From: an uncultured Lachnospiraceae bacterium
Lineage (GTDB): Bacteria; Bacillota; Clostridia; Lachnospirales; Lachnospiraceae
DNA length: 21,402 bases
Reading direction: 5' to 3'
Assembly (NCBI GenBank): GCA_947625995.1
Contig: CANQQN010000007.1
Coordinates: 1 to 21,402, forward strand
Shown: positions 1-8,289 of the stretch, piece by piece
Layout: every line of letters begins with the position of its first letter
Position numbering within the stretch: position 1 is the stretch's first letter
The notes under the pieces: model-generated
The model's input: the letters and a program-made list of their open reading frames with translations, nothing else
What the model was told of the DNA's origin: nothing
Databases searched by the model: none
Translations under genes and position numbers: made by a program

Positions 1-2244
1 GAGATTGTACCAGTGGCCTGTAGTTCCCATTTCATCATCATAGACAAGAAACAGCAGATTTCCGTCCATGGTGGGTGTCTCATCCATCCCATGAGCCGCC
101 AGCAGTTTGTCCATTTCTTTCAGGTTTTCCACATCCACCGTGTAGCCGCCGTATCCATCCGAGCTCCATATAAATTCATTGGATTTCAGCCCGTCCCTGC
201 CGCCGTCCGCATAGAGGATCCCGGCCAGTCTGGCATAGCCTCCGGTTCCTTCCTTCTCCATTGTCTCCACCATTCCCACAAAATCAGTGATCCTGAAATC
301 CTCGCGGGCGGCGTTGCCCATCTGCGCCAGCTTCTCCACCGTCTCCGGCGTAGAGACGGATATCGGCAGGCTGTACTGTCTGAATAATCCGTTGGAATCG
401 TCCGTACAGGTAATTTCTATAAAATCAAACACATTATGTTTATTATATTTTTTCCCAAGGAAGGTATAGATAGGAAATTTCTTTCCGTCCATCTCCTTGC
501 TGAGATATTCGTAAAGCTCCATGATCTGCTCGTCGCCAAAGTCCCAGCCGCATGCGCCGCAGCGCAGATAATCCGCCTTCTCTTTGATCGCGGGCAAGCG
601 GACGGAGACCGGCTCCATCTGATCCATCTCTTCGATCAGCCCATTGGTCATGTCGCTGGAATCATCGTCGCTAAAGTACAGATACCGGGTAATGGGTTTG
701 GATTTTTTCCCTGCCCCATAGTAAATGGTCACTCTCTCTCCGGACATCAGTCCCTCATCGCTGCTTCTGCTGCTGATCGTCTCGTAATAGGCTTCCTCGC
801 TGCGGCGGAACGCCTCCGTCTCCTGATATAATTCAATACTGACGATGCGTTTCAGATCCTCCCCGGTAAATTTCAGTTTTGCAAACTTCTCCGCCGCCTC
901 CGGGATCGCGTCCGCAGAACTGTCAGCGTAGACGCCGTATGCATCCAGAGAGACCGCTTCTATCTTCTCGGTATCCAGCGTTACTTCGTTCATCATTCTG
1001 TTGGCGCTTCCCACCAGAAACACGCCCACGACCAGATTCAGTAGGATCACGGCAGGGAACACACCTGCGCTTTTGACAACGCTTTTTATCTTTCTTGTGG
1101 CAACGGCCTCATATAGGAAATAGGCCGCCGTTCCCAGCACGTACATCAAAATGATGCCTGTCAGTCCTCCCAAAGACCTTTCCGTATGGATCAACAGTCT
1201 TGCCAGCCCGCAGGTGCCTGCCAGCGTAACGGTCAGCGCCACCAGAACGCCAAACACTGTCTGAATCCTCCGGCTCACGTTGGGGGCGCCTGCCGTTTCA
1301 CTCTTTCTTCTTACGAACAGAACGCCGCCAAGAACCAGATAGAATGCCCCCAGCAGGCTGCTGTAAACGAAGGGGATCACATTACCCCAAAGAAACGTGT
1401 CTGAAACGGCGGTCGCTCTGTCTATCAACGCCGGATGGAAATAATACCCGTTCAGAGCCGCCTGTATAACAGGGTTGGTCACCCGGCCCAGCGTATCGCT
1501 GTAAAACAGATTGTAGGAGGAATCAAAGATCTTGTTTATGGCGTTATCCACGGGAACCATCGGCATCATATTGTAATAACCGCCCATGAGCATATCTATG
1601 ATCAGGCGGGGCGCCAGCAGGATCACAAGAGCGGTAATGATATTGGTGAACACCGTCCCTGTAAGGCTCATGGCCACCGCCATGGCGCCCATTACGAGCA
1701 GGCTGCCGCAAATGGTTCTCAGCAGGCCGATCCCATAACTGTAAAACAGGTCTGACACTCTTACTCTCATAAGATATCCTTCCTGTGGAAGCCCTCCTGA
1801 CAGGAATCTGTTCAGAAAATCTGCCAGAAGCACCGCGCTGTAGGAAACCACCGCCACGATCAGGATCCACGCAAGCACCGCGCAACCGAAGGACAGATAC
1901 AGGGTGATCCGCCTTACCGGAAACCCGTGGTAATAATCGCTGACACTTCGCTTGTTCATAAAGCCAAACAATCTGAGCATCATTATGGGAACGATCACCA
2001 CATAGATCAACATCGTCAACAGGGAAAGAGAATTGTTTAAAAATCCGAGGCCGTATTGCAGAATGCCGGAATTATAGCTGTATGTATCCGCGATTTCTGA
2101 ATAGACAGTAGCCACGGAAGTATTGGTGAAAAGCAGAACTGTCAGTAGCACCAGAAGCGCCGTGCCGATGATGCCGATCCATTTTAGCTGCCGCACTCCC
2201 TCCGCAAACAGCCTTCTGTTGAAAAGCTTTTTCTTAGTTTTCAT
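1..2244 (-). CDS. ABC transporter permease with large C-terminal extracytoplasmic domain (partial)
   Basis: This is the membrane subunit of the ABC system encoded just upstream. The frame is open from the ATG at 2244 to the window edge, giving 748 visible residues without the C-terminus. I count about eight hydrophobic segments in the first ~400 residues, starting near residue 17 (KWIGIIGTALLVLL). They are followed by a hydrophilic region of at least 350 residues with no membrane segments, probably outside the cell. The start has an AAGGAGGAG-type ribosome binding site at 2251-2260 and overlaps the end of the ATPase gene by 11 bases, so translation is probably coupled. The design resembles the large Clostridia permeases that carry a DUF6449-like tail next to YtrA-type regulators; that family name is inference. 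The substrate is unknown; lipid, peptide antibiotic or cell-envelope stress export would all fit. Confidence 0.85.
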   Translation of the reverse strand, partial: MKTKKKLFNRRLFAEGVRQLKWIGIIGTALLVLLTVLLFTNTSVATVYSEIADTYSYNSGILQYGLGFLNNSLSLLTMLIYVVIVPIMMLRLFGFMNKRSVSDYYHGFPVRRITLYLSFGCAVLAWILIVAVVSYSAVLLADFLNRFLSGGLPQEGYLMRVRVSDLFYSYGIGLLRTICGSLLVMGAMAVAMSLTGTVFTNIITALVILLAPRLIIDMLMGGYYNMMPMVPVDNAINKIFDSSYNLFYSDTLGRVTNPVIQAALNGYYFHPALIDRATAVSDTFLWGNVIPFVYSSLLGAFYLVLGGVLFVRRKSETAGAPNVSRRIQTVFGVLVALTVTLAGTCGLARLLIHTERSLGGLTGIILMYVLGTAAYFLYEAVATRKIKSVVKSAGVFPAVILLNLVVGVFLVGSANRMMNEVTLDTEKIEAVSLDAYGVYADSSADAIPEAAEKFAKLKFTGEDLKRIVSIELYQETEAFRRSEEAYYETISSRSSDEGLMSGERVTIYYGAGKKSKPITRYLYFSDDDSSDMTNGLIEEMDQMEPVSVRLPAIKEKADYLRCGACGWDFGDEQIMELYEYLSKEMDGKKFPIYTFLGKKYNKHNVFDFIEITCTDDSNGLFRQYSLPISVSTPETVEKLAQMGNAAREDFRITDFVGMVETMEKEGTGGYARLAGILYADGGRDGLKSNEFIWSSDGYGGYTVDVENLKEMDKLLAAHGMDETPTMDGNLLFLVYDDEMGTTGHWYNL

Positions 2245-3160
2245 TCCGGGGCTCCTCCTTTTCCAGATTTTCCGCGTCAAATGTGTAGCCCATAGCGCCC
2301 AACTCATAGGTGAACACTTCCTCCAGAGACATGGGCACTACCTCCAGAATGGCGGGATCCATCTCCCGCAGCCGCTCGATGGTCTCCTCCCTGTCGCCCC
2401 GGACGATCAGATTGCTGACCGTGCCCTTTCTTTCATACTGCAGGATATCAAGGCCGTCAAAAATCTCCCGGTCATAGTCGTAGGTATAAGCTACCTGCAC
2501 CTTGAACATGGACGTCTTGATGTTGACCACATCGCTTTCAAACACAAGGCCGCCCTCGTACAGCAGGGCAAGCTGGTCGCAGATACCCTCCAGTTCCCGC
2601 AGAGAATGGGAGGAAAGCACCACGGTCATCTGCCGCTCCTCTACTTCCCGGCATACCACGGACTTTACCAGATTGCGCACCACCGGATCCAACCCGTCGA
2701 AGGTCTCGTCCAGAAACAGATACTGCGGCCTGCAGGCCAGCGCAAGAAGGATCGCCGCCTGTCGCTTCAGTCCTTTGGAAAAGGACTGTATGGGCTTTTT
2801 GGCGTCCAGCTTGAAGGTCTCGATCAATGTATCAAAGTACGCGCTGTCAAAGCTTGAAAACACGCTTTTGTACAGCTTCTCCATCCGTTTTAAGGAAGCG
2901 CCCCGCAAAAAATACAGTTCGTCGGGCACAAACACGATCTTCGCCTTTACCTCCACGTTATCGTAAACAGGACTGCCTTCGATCTCCACAGTCCCTGCCT
3001 CCGGCGCATATACCCCGGAAAGCACCCGCAGCAGCGTGGATTTCCCCGCGCCGTTGGCGCCCACCAGCCCGTAGATACTGCCCCTCTCAATGGAAAAGCT
3101 AACATTTTCCAGCGCCTTGAAGCCGTCAAATTCCTTTGTGAGGTTTTTTACTTTGATCAT
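2234..3160 (-). CDS. ABC transporter ATP-binding protein, YtrB/BcrA-like
   Basis: This 308-residue ATPase powers the adjacent permease. Visible motifs are Walker A GANGAGKST (residues 34-42), a signature variant SFSKGLKRQ (126-134) in place of LSGGQ, Walker B LFLDE followed by the D-loop GLDP (148-159), and the switch histidine in SSHS (182-185). After the ATPase core, residues ~205-300 form a C-terminal extension of the kind seen in exporters of the BcrA/YtrB type. The start ATG shares an ATGA with the stop of the GntR gene, and GGGGAGGAAGG lies just upstream inside that gene. With one ATPase and one permease, the working unit is probably a dimer of each. Function in export or antibiotic-stress response is inferred from the family; nothing in the sequence identifies the substrate. 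Confidence 0.93.
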   Translation of the reverse strand: MIKVKNLTKEFDGFKALENVSFSIERGSIYGLVGANGAGKSTLLRVLSGVYAPEAGTVEIEGSPVYDNVEVKAKIVFVPDELYFLRGASLKRMEKLYKSVFSSFDSAYFDTLIETFKLDAKKPIQSFSKGLKRQAAILLALACRPQYLFLDETFDGLDPVVRNLVKSVVCREVEERQMTVVLSSHSLRELEGICDQLALLYEGGLVFESDVVNIKTSMFKVQVAYTYDYDREIFDGLDILQYERKGTVSNLIVRGDREETIERLREMDPAILEVVPMSLEEVFTYELGAMGYTFDAENLEKEEPRNEN

Positions 3161-3540
3161 TTATCCTTCCTCCCCTGTTTTTCATACACCCTGTCTATGA
3201 TCTCCACCAGTTCGTCTCTGCCGATTCCGCTGATGGCCAGTTCCCGGATCTGTTCCTGAAGATCATGCAGTCCCTGCCGCTTTTCTTCCCGGAGGATTCG
3301 CAGCGCGTCCGCCGCAATGAAGCACCCTCGGCCGGACAGAGAATAGATCAGTCCCTGCCGGTCCAGTTCCTTCACCGCCTTCTGCACGGTGTTGGGATTC
3401 AGCGACAGATCCACGGACATCTGGCGCACGGTGGGGATCTGGTCCCCGGCCTGCAAAACGCCCGTCAATATGAATTTTTTTGTCTGTTCCACGATCTGCT
3501 CATAGACCGGGACTCTTGACATTACATCAACCTGATACAC
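3157..3540 (-). CDS. GntR-family transcriptional regulator, YtrA subfamily
   Basis: This 127-residue DNA-binding repressor has the short YtrA layout: a winged helix-turn-helix over residues ~10-77, with PVYEQIVEQTKKFILTG, the recognition-helix stretch LNPNTVQKAVKEL and the wing GRGCFIA, followed by a short ~45-residue dimerisation tail rather than a large effector domain. It is the first gene of the operon and overlaps the ATPase gene by four bases. The start codon is GTG at 3540, with AGGAAGGA about 8 bases upstream; the next ATG (codon 7) would cut into the domain. YtrA regulators normally repress their own ABC operon, and the perfect palindrome at 3630-3650 fits that role. The identity is secure; the inducing signal is unknown. 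Confidence 0.93.
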   Translation of the reverse strand: MYQVDVMSRVPVYEQIVEQTKKFILTGVLQAGDQIPTVRQMSVDLSLNPNTVQKAVKELDRQGLIYSLSGRGCFIAADALRILREEKRQGLHDLQEQIRELAISGIGRDELVEIIDRVYEKQGRKDK

Positions 3541-3629
3541 GATTTCTTCCTTCCTGCCGGAAACAGCCGGCGCTATATAGGTTGTGCCGTTTGCTTTATC
3601 CGGTTACTTATCTGCTCTATTGCATTAGT

Positions 3630-3650
3630 TGTACTACTTCGAGTAGTACA
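3630..3650. promoter_or_regulatory. Palindromic operator, probable target of the GntR/YtrA regulator
   Basis: The site is a perfect inverted repeat: TGTACTACT, a 3-base centre, then AGTAGTACA. It begins a few bases downstream of the predicted transcription start of the GntR-ABC operon, where a bound dimer would block RNA polymerase. The symmetry and place are seen directly; binding by the adjacent regulator is inferred from YtrA-type autoregulation. Confidence 0.75.
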
Positions 3651-3660
3651 CCTTACCTAT

Positions 3661-3689
3661 AAAATATCAAAAAAACATCCCTTTGTCAA
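3661..3689 (-). promoter_or_regulatory. Sigma-A type promoter of the GntR-ABC operon
   Basis: On the minus strand a perfect -35 TTGACA (3684-3689) is followed after 17 bases by TATTTT (3661-3666). Transcription would start near 3654, immediately before the palindrome at 3630-3650. The -10 is imperfect; TATAGG a few bases further on is a weaker alternative. Confidence 0.65.
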
Positions 3690-3723
3690 TAGAAATTTAC
3701 AAATTCCCGCCTGTCAGGGTATT

Positions 3724-5688
3724 TTATTCCGGCAGATAGTCTGCCAGACTCAGGCCCTGCGCCCGGACCTGCTCCGCGATAAACTGGCAGACAATCTCCG
3801 CCCCTGCTTTTGTGAGATGGGTATTGTCATAGCTGCCGCCGGACAGTACATGCAGCGCGCCGGTGCCTTCCTGACCAAGGGCATGGTAAATGGCGCTCAT
3901 ATGGCTGTGCAGATCAATGAACGGAATGTGGATGCCGTGCTCCCCGTATTCTGCGGACAACGCCTCCATGGCCTTGCCGTAGGCGGCGTGCAGCTGGGGA
4001 TCCAAAAATTCTCCCTGCCAGAAGTACCGTCTCACCACAGGAGAAATCAGCACCGGCGTCACGCCCTTTTCCAGCGCGGGATCGATATAATAATTTTTCA
4101 GATACCATTTAAAAGAGTTTTTCACATTGGCGCCGCCAAAGGGATCGTCGTACAGCGACAAGGCGCCTCGTTCGTCGTTGTGTCCGAAGGAGATCAGCAG
4201 ATAATCTCCCGCCTTCATATTTTTTATGATGTTTTCATAATTGCTCTCGGAAGTGAAGCTCTTGGTGCTCCTTCCGTCAAGAGCCATATTGTTGACGGTA
4301 ACTCCCTTGAAGTACTCGCCGATCAGTTCGCCCCAGCCATAACGGGGCTGCTCCCCTGTTTTCCTTCCGTAGGACGCCGCAATAGAGTCCCCGGCAATCC
4401 AGATTGTGCCGCTGGCCTCCTGCTGCTGGGGTTTTGGCCAAGTCAGTTCCTCATACTGATAGACATAAGGCTCCCTTTCGGAGGGCTCCCATGGCGTTCT
4501 CCCTTCCTCCACAGGAAAGGTATCGGTAACCTTCAGGGCATATTGCAGCACCAGTCTGGTGTCCTCAAAGGTTACGGCGCCGTCTCCGTCCACATCCGAC
4601 CGGAAAAGAGTATTTGTGCTGCTCCGGTCCAGCTTCAACGTCTGCCGGAGCACAGCCCTTGCATCTTCCGTATCTACCGTACCGCTCTCGTCCGCGTCCC
4701 CATAGGCAGATGCCGGCGGCTCCATGCTCCACAGATCCGAATGGATATCTACCCGGATCGCCGGACAGATCCCATAATATTTTTCATCGGCATAATAACC
4801 GTCCTGATATACATGCCCAAAAGGATAGACCAAAGATACCGCTTGCTGATAGCTGCCCGGAGAGCGGAGAAGCCAGAAGCCGTTGCCGTAGCTTTCCTCA
4901 TTGTAAGTACCCATCCAGACGCCCTTCGCAAGCGCAAAATCTGTAGGGGCAATCCTTCTCGTTTTCGTGTAAGAGATCACATCATCCGGGAATCCATATG
5001 CCGGGTTCATCACCTCACGGACCGAAAGCAGAAACACCTTGTCGTCCGTATCCTTGCCGCCGCTGATCCCGTTGAACACATTATCGGAGGCTGTGATATG
5101 GGTCGTACGAATGGCTTCCTGTTCTTTTGCCGTGAATGCATTCTGAATAAAACTGGTGCTGCCCGGTCCGGTCAGATACCCGTTCAGCCACTGCCTCGCA
5201 TGGGAGGTCTCCCACGTCACTTTCCCGTCGTTGAGACAATAGCGGCGCACATCCAGAATCTGATCCGCCATCAAAAGCAGTGTGTCTCCGTTATTTTCAA
5301 GCACCCGCCAACGAATGGGCTCGTATTGAAAATATGCGAAGGTTTTATCCCGCCAAGAATAAAAGGACTCCGAAGCCGCATTGGTGGAATAGCTTGCATC
5401 CCCGCTGGATAATCTGCAATACCGGTCTCCGCCTATCACGGCGACCCCGCCCGTATACGTTGCATTGACGATCTCTTCCGTCAGTTCTTCCCCTTTTATC
5501 TCCCTTCCGGGATAGCTGCCGAAATAGACGTAGCTCCAGCGGGTAGTATCCGTCTGTGCATCGTAAACGGGATTGTCCGGCATCTTTCTTTCCCGGACAG
5601 CCCCTTCCGCCAAGGACACAGGCAGAACTCCCATCGTCAGCAAAGCTGTCAGAACCATAGCCATCATGCGTATCCGAAATGATCTCAT
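3724..5688 (-). CDS. Secreted SGNH/GDSL esterase with DUF6273-like and dockerin-like domains
   Basis: The start at 5688 (654 residues) is chosen over an upstream in-frame one because AAAGGAG lies 7 bases before it and a classical signal peptide follows (RIRMMAMVLTALLTMGVLP, then SLAEGA). Residues ~40-320 resemble DUF6273, a lectin-fold-like domain of secreted clostridial proteins (FAYFQYEPIRWRVLE, FWLLRSPGS). Residues ~325-385 hold two dockerin-like calcium loops, GDADESGTVDTEDA and SDVDGDGAVTFEDT, each followed by a helix. Residues ~425-654 are an SGNH hydrolase of the rhamnogalacturonan acetylesterase type: AGDSIA with the nucleophile serine (~433), GHNDE (~502), and DNTH (~619) supplying Asp and His. 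The likely role is deacetylation of plant or mucin glycans outside the cell. No scaffoldin or second carbohydrate enzyme is visible here, so the dockerin partner is unknown. Confidence 0.88.
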   Translation of the reverse strand: MRSFRIRMMAMVLTALLTMGVLPVSLAEGAVRERKMPDNPVYDAQTDTTRWSYVYFGSYPGREIKGEELTEEIVNATYTGGVAVIGGDRYCRLSSGDASYSTNAASESFYSWRDKTFAYFQYEPIRWRVLENNGDTLLLMADQILDVRRYCLNDGKVTWETSHARQWLNGYLTGPGSTSFIQNAFTAKEQEAIRTTHITASDNVFNGISGGKDTDDKVFLLSVREVMNPAYGFPDDVISYTKTRRIAPTDFALAKGVWMGTYNEESYGNGFWLLRSPGSYQQAVSLVYPFGHVYQDGYYADEKYYGICPAIRVDIHSDLWSMEPPASAYGDADESGTVDTEDARAVLRQTLKLDRSSTNTLFRSDVDGDGAVTFEDTRLVLQYALKVTDTFPVEEGRTPWEPSEREPYVYQYEELTWPKPQQQEASGTIWIAGDSIAASYGRKTGEQPRYGWGELIGEYFKGVTVNNMALDGRSTKSFTSESNYENIIKNMKAGDYLLISFGHNDERGALSLYDDPFGGANVKNSFKWYLKNYYIDPALEKGVTPVLISPVVRRYFWQGEFLDPQLHAAYGKAMEALSAEYGEHGIHIPFIDLHSHMSAIYHALGQEGTGALHVLSGGSYDNTHLTKAGAEIVCQFIAEQVRAQGLSLADYLPE

Positions 5689-5731
5689 ATAGGTACTCCT
5701 TTCTCTGGCGCACATCCTTATTCCTGCCCTC

Positions 5732-5760
5732 AGTATATCAGAAACCCGGCGGAGAAACAA
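5732..5760 (-). promoter_or_regulatory. Probable promoter of the secreted esterase gene
   Basis: On the minus strand TTGTTT (5755-5760) is separated by 17 bases from TATACT (5732-5737), which is preceded by TGA. The -10 is good and the -35 moderate. Transcription would begin ~40 bases before the ATG at 5688. Confidence 0.5.
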
Positions 5761-5774
5761 GTTTGTATATCATG

Positions 5775-5813
5775 AGAACGACCGCCATATCTTTTCGATA
5801 CAACGGCCGTTCT
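5775..5813 (-). other. Long RNA hairpin, perfectly paired only on the minus-strand transcript
   Basis: The minus strand reads GAACGGCCGTTGTATC, loop GAAAA, GATATGGCGGTCGTTC. With G-U pairs allowed, all 16 positions pair, and one more A-U pair extends the stem at its base. As plus-strand RNA the same region has four mismatches. No U-run follows, so it is not an ordinary intrinsic terminator. It lies between a decayed gene (5937-6201) and the esterase promoter. Confidence 0.5.
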
Positions 5814-5936
5814 ACTCAAATTCTATATTCAATTTTTTTCACTCTTTCTGCTTATTTTAGCTTTTTTAATTTTCATTCCCCTGTCTCAGATTCTTGCGAA
5901 TTTTATAGAAGTTACGATCTATCTATGTAAATGGTA

Positions 5937-6201
5937 TCACTCAAAGCGTTTTTCATGTTTGCAATAATTACAATCTAAAGGAAGAATATTTTGGAATCGT
6001 ATCTGTTCAATAGTCTTTACAGTGCCTTGAATGATATGTGGTAATTGTTCAATATAAGGATCGGCTGGTATCTACCTGTTTTTTTATTCACGACTGCATG
6101 TCGTTTGAATTTTCTTTTCATCTACTGTAAAACAGGTCTTCTAAAGGGGAATGCGCCTCTCTTACCACGCTTATATTGATGAGTTTGAGTTATGCTCCCA
6201 T
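5937..6201 (-). pseudogene. Decayed small gene of unknown function behind an intact promoter
   Basis: Reading from ATG 6201 (with GAGAGG upstream) gives only MGA before a stop, but protein-like sequence continues in pieces. A shifted frame reads ITQTHQYKRGKRGAFPFRR, then VLQ and a TAG at 6122-6124. The same frame continues as MKRKFKRHAVVNKKTGRYQP to about 6065. After a further one-base shift comes DPYIEQLPHIIQGTVKTIEQ and then CNYCKHEKRFE, ending at TGA 5937. Joining the pieces gives a basic protein of roughly 85 residues with a CxxC near its end. I do not recognise the family. The coding-like look of all pieces plus the consensus promoter argue for a dead gene rather than chance; the stretch is short, so confidence is modest. 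Confidence 0.35.
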
Positions 6202-6253
6202 TGGTTTATCCTCTCTTTCTTTAGATTCGGTGTGTTTTTGTTTTGTTGTACTT

Positions 6254-6282
6254 ATCATAACAGGTCATTTTTGATTTGTCAA
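6254..6282 (-). promoter_or_regulatory. Near-consensus sigma-A promoter facing a decayed gene
   Basis: On the minus strand TTGACA (6277-6282) and TATGAT (6254-6259) are separated by exactly 17 bases. The transcript would start near 6247 and enter the decayed gene at 5937-6201 and possibly the hairpin at 5775-5813. Upstream to 6480 the DNA is very AT-rich, with no gene that I can see. Confidence 0.65.
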
Positions 6283-6509
6283 TACTTTTTTTGAAAATTT
6301 TTTATATTTTTTATTCTATATATTGTTTTAATCTGATTATTTTTCTGAATTATATATATTTATCGAACAATTTATGTTATTAAAACATTATAAGCAAGTA
6401 GCGCATATCTCATTTTCATCTATCATTCGGCGCCTTTACCCGGCAGCAGCCCAAAGAAAGCCCCCTTTTTAAAGAAGCTCCGGAATAGGATCTTTTGGCC
6501 GCCCGGACT

Positions 6510-7247
6510 CTACTGCAACCGCAATATTTCCTTTTTTAACCGCTTCATGATCTTTTTTTCCAATCTGGAAATGTAGGATTGGGAAATTCCCAGAAGATCC
6601 GCCACCTCCTTCTGCGTCATCTCCCGCTCTTCCGCGTTTCCGATGCCAAACCGCAGCTGCACAATGGTCTTTTCACGGTCACTGAGCCTGTCAATGGCCT
6701 TTTCCAGCAGATGCCGCTCCACCTCGTCCTCCACATTTCGGTAGATCACATCCTCGTCAGTGCCCAGAATGTCCGACAAAAGCAGTTCGTTTCCGTCCCA
6801 GTCCACGTTCAGAGGCTCGTCGATGGACACTTCCATTTTGGTCTTGGCGGTCCGACGCAGATACATCAGGATCTCATTTTCAATGCACCGGGAGGCATAG
6901 GTAGCCAGTTTGATCTTTTTTTGAGGATTAAAAGTATTGATGGATTTGATCAGGCCAATGGTGCCGATAGAGATCAGATCCTCCACCCCCACACCTGTGT
7001 TGTCGAATTTTTTTGCTATGTACACCACAAGGCGCAGATTGTGCTCAATAAGGACGCTGCGGGCCTCCTCCCCAAGCTCTGTATCGTCCAGCTTCGCCAC
7101 CATTCTGGCTTCCTTCTCCGGATCCAGCGGCGGCGGCAGGATCTCCGCGCCGCCAATATAGTGAATGTCGCCCTGCAAAGTCACAAACATATTTTGCAGA
7201 GAAGGAAAAACATGAAGGGATAATCTATTTGCAAGCACTGGTTTCAT
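6510..7247 (-). CDS. sigE: RNA polymerase sporulation sigma factor E precursor (pro-sigma-E)
   Basis: Sigma-E directs early mother-cell transcription during sporulation. The 245-residue protein matches the Bacillus factor closely: region 2 with NLRLVVYIAKKFDNTGVGVE, DLISIGTIGLIKSINTFNP and KLATYASRCIENEILMYLRR, then DEPLNVDWDGNELLLSD, and region 4 ending in KEVADLLGISQSYISRLEKK. The N-terminal ~29 residues before YIGGAEILPPPL are the pro-sequence removed on activation. The ATG at 7247 has AGGAG 10 bases upstream. The gene lies ~150 bp behind spoIIGA, whose product performs the cleavage, so the two form the usual operon. A sigG gene, often found next in Bacillus, is absent here; the DNA downstream is non-coding and AT-rich. 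Confidence 0.97.
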   Translation of the reverse strand: MKPVLANRLSLHVFPSLQNMFVTLQGDIHYIGGAEILPPPLDPEKEARMVAKLDDTELGEEARSVLIEHNLRLVVYIAKKFDNTGVGVEDLISIGTIGLIKSINTFNPQKKIKLATYASRCIENEILMYLRRTAKTKMEVSIDEPLNVDWDGNELLLSDILGTDEDVIYRNVEDEVERHLLEKAIDRLSDREKTIVQLRFGIGNAEEREMTQKEVADLLGISQSYISRLEKKIMKRLKKEILRLQ

Positions 7248-7398
7248 ATGAATCAGTCTCCTATTCTTCTTTATTTATATCTTTTCAACCCTCGTTCGCA
7301 AGGAAAAGGCTTTTGAACCGCCTGCGCGGGTCTTTCTGCAGACGCCTTCTGTACGGGTTTGCCGCCGGCATGTAAAATGCTCCCGGCCAAACACAGAT

Positions 7399-8283
7399 TT
7401 AGGCGTACACAAGCTTTGGATTCAATATCATGTCATAACGGCCGGGTGCGGACAGCGGATACTCGCATATTCCGATCATGGCGCGGGCGAGCACCCGTTC
7501 TTCCCGTTCTGTCTGCAGGCAGATATGGGGCACCGCAAGCACCGGCAGCAGCCCCTTTTCGCAGCCCACACTGTGAAAAGGGATCAGATACCAGTCTTTC
7601 TCACAGCCTTCCGGGATCTGGTGATTTTTTCTGATGTAGGCATACTGGGCTTGCCGTTCTTCAGAAAGTCCGTCAAGCAGCACTTGGGCGGACGCCACGG
7701 ACACCGGCGTGCCAAGAATGGGAACCGTCAGCAGATTACCCGTATCAAGCAGGCCCCTTAAGCGGATCGTTCCGCCCTCCGTCTGAATATGCACACTGCA
7801 GGTCAGCGAAGTCTGTTCTTTCAGCCTTACATAGACTGCACGGCCGCAGCTAAGCAGGAAAAAGCTCACTGCCACCGCCGCAAAATACTGTCCCGCGCCT
7901 GTATGGGCCCGCACAAAATCCAAGATCCCGCCGGTAAGAAAAGCTGTGGCATACACGGTCACGATCTGCCGGATCCATGACCGCAGGCTTTTGGGATGAA
8001 ACGCGATCCCGATCATCAGCCCGCAGATCCCAAGTCCGGAAAAAACAGCACCCACTCCTTCTTCCAGCGCGGTTACACCGTATACTTTCGCGGCAACGGT
8101 GAGCACGCAGCCTGCCAACGCCCCTGCCAGCGCGCCCAAAAGGATTTTGCCGATTCCCGGTCCAAATCCCCGCTTGCCCCTTAAAAGCAACGGCAAGGCC
8201 GTGTCTGCAAGAATTTCAGAGGAAATCAGAAGCGCCATGGCATCCATCATAAAATTCAGGACAAACAACACATCTATGTACAT
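7399..8283 (-). CDS. spoIIGA: Sigma-E processing peptidase SpoIIGA
   Basis: SpoIIGA is a membrane-bound aspartic protease that cleaves pro-sigma-E at the sporulation septum. The 294 residues show about five hydrophobic segments in the first ~150 (for example YIDVLFVLNFMMDAMALLIS and ILLGALAGALAGCVL), then a cytoplasmic half with the protease motif LRGLLDTGN; D180 is the likely catalytic aspartate. Later blocks, YLIPFHSVG and the final MILNPKL, also match the family. The start at 8283 fits the conserved N-terminus, but no normal ribosome binding site precedes it: seven T residues directly abut the ATG, and the nearest purine run (GAAAGG) is ~16 bases away. sigE follows in the same direction. 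Expression is probably controlled by Spo0A through the promoter at 8322-8354. Confidence 0.95.
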   Translation of the reverse strand: MYIDVLFVLNFMMDAMALLISSEILADTALPLLLRGKRGFGPGIGKILLGALAGALAGCVLTVAAKVYGVTALEEGVGAVFSGLGICGLMIGIAFHPKSLRSWIRQIVTVYATAFLTGGILDFVRAHTGAGQYFAAVAVSFFLLSCGRAVYVRLKEQTSLTCSVHIQTEGGTIRLRGLLDTGNLLTVPILGTPVSVASAQVLLDGLSEERQAQYAYIRKNHQIPEGCEKDWYLIPFHSVGCEKGLLPVLAVPHICLQTEREERVLARAMIGICEYPLSAPGRYDMILNPKLVYA

Positions 8284-8289
8284 AAAAAA

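Noticed and set aside
3817..5412. Long plus-strand open frame (531 residues) opposite the esterase gene
   Set aside because: It is antisense to a protein with clear signal peptide, dockerin and SGNH motifs; its own translation has no recognisable motif or ribosome binding site.
6190..6201. MGA-stop as a regulatory leader peptide
   Set aside because: The following pieces read as one decayed protein, which explains the short frame better; no attenuator was found behind it.
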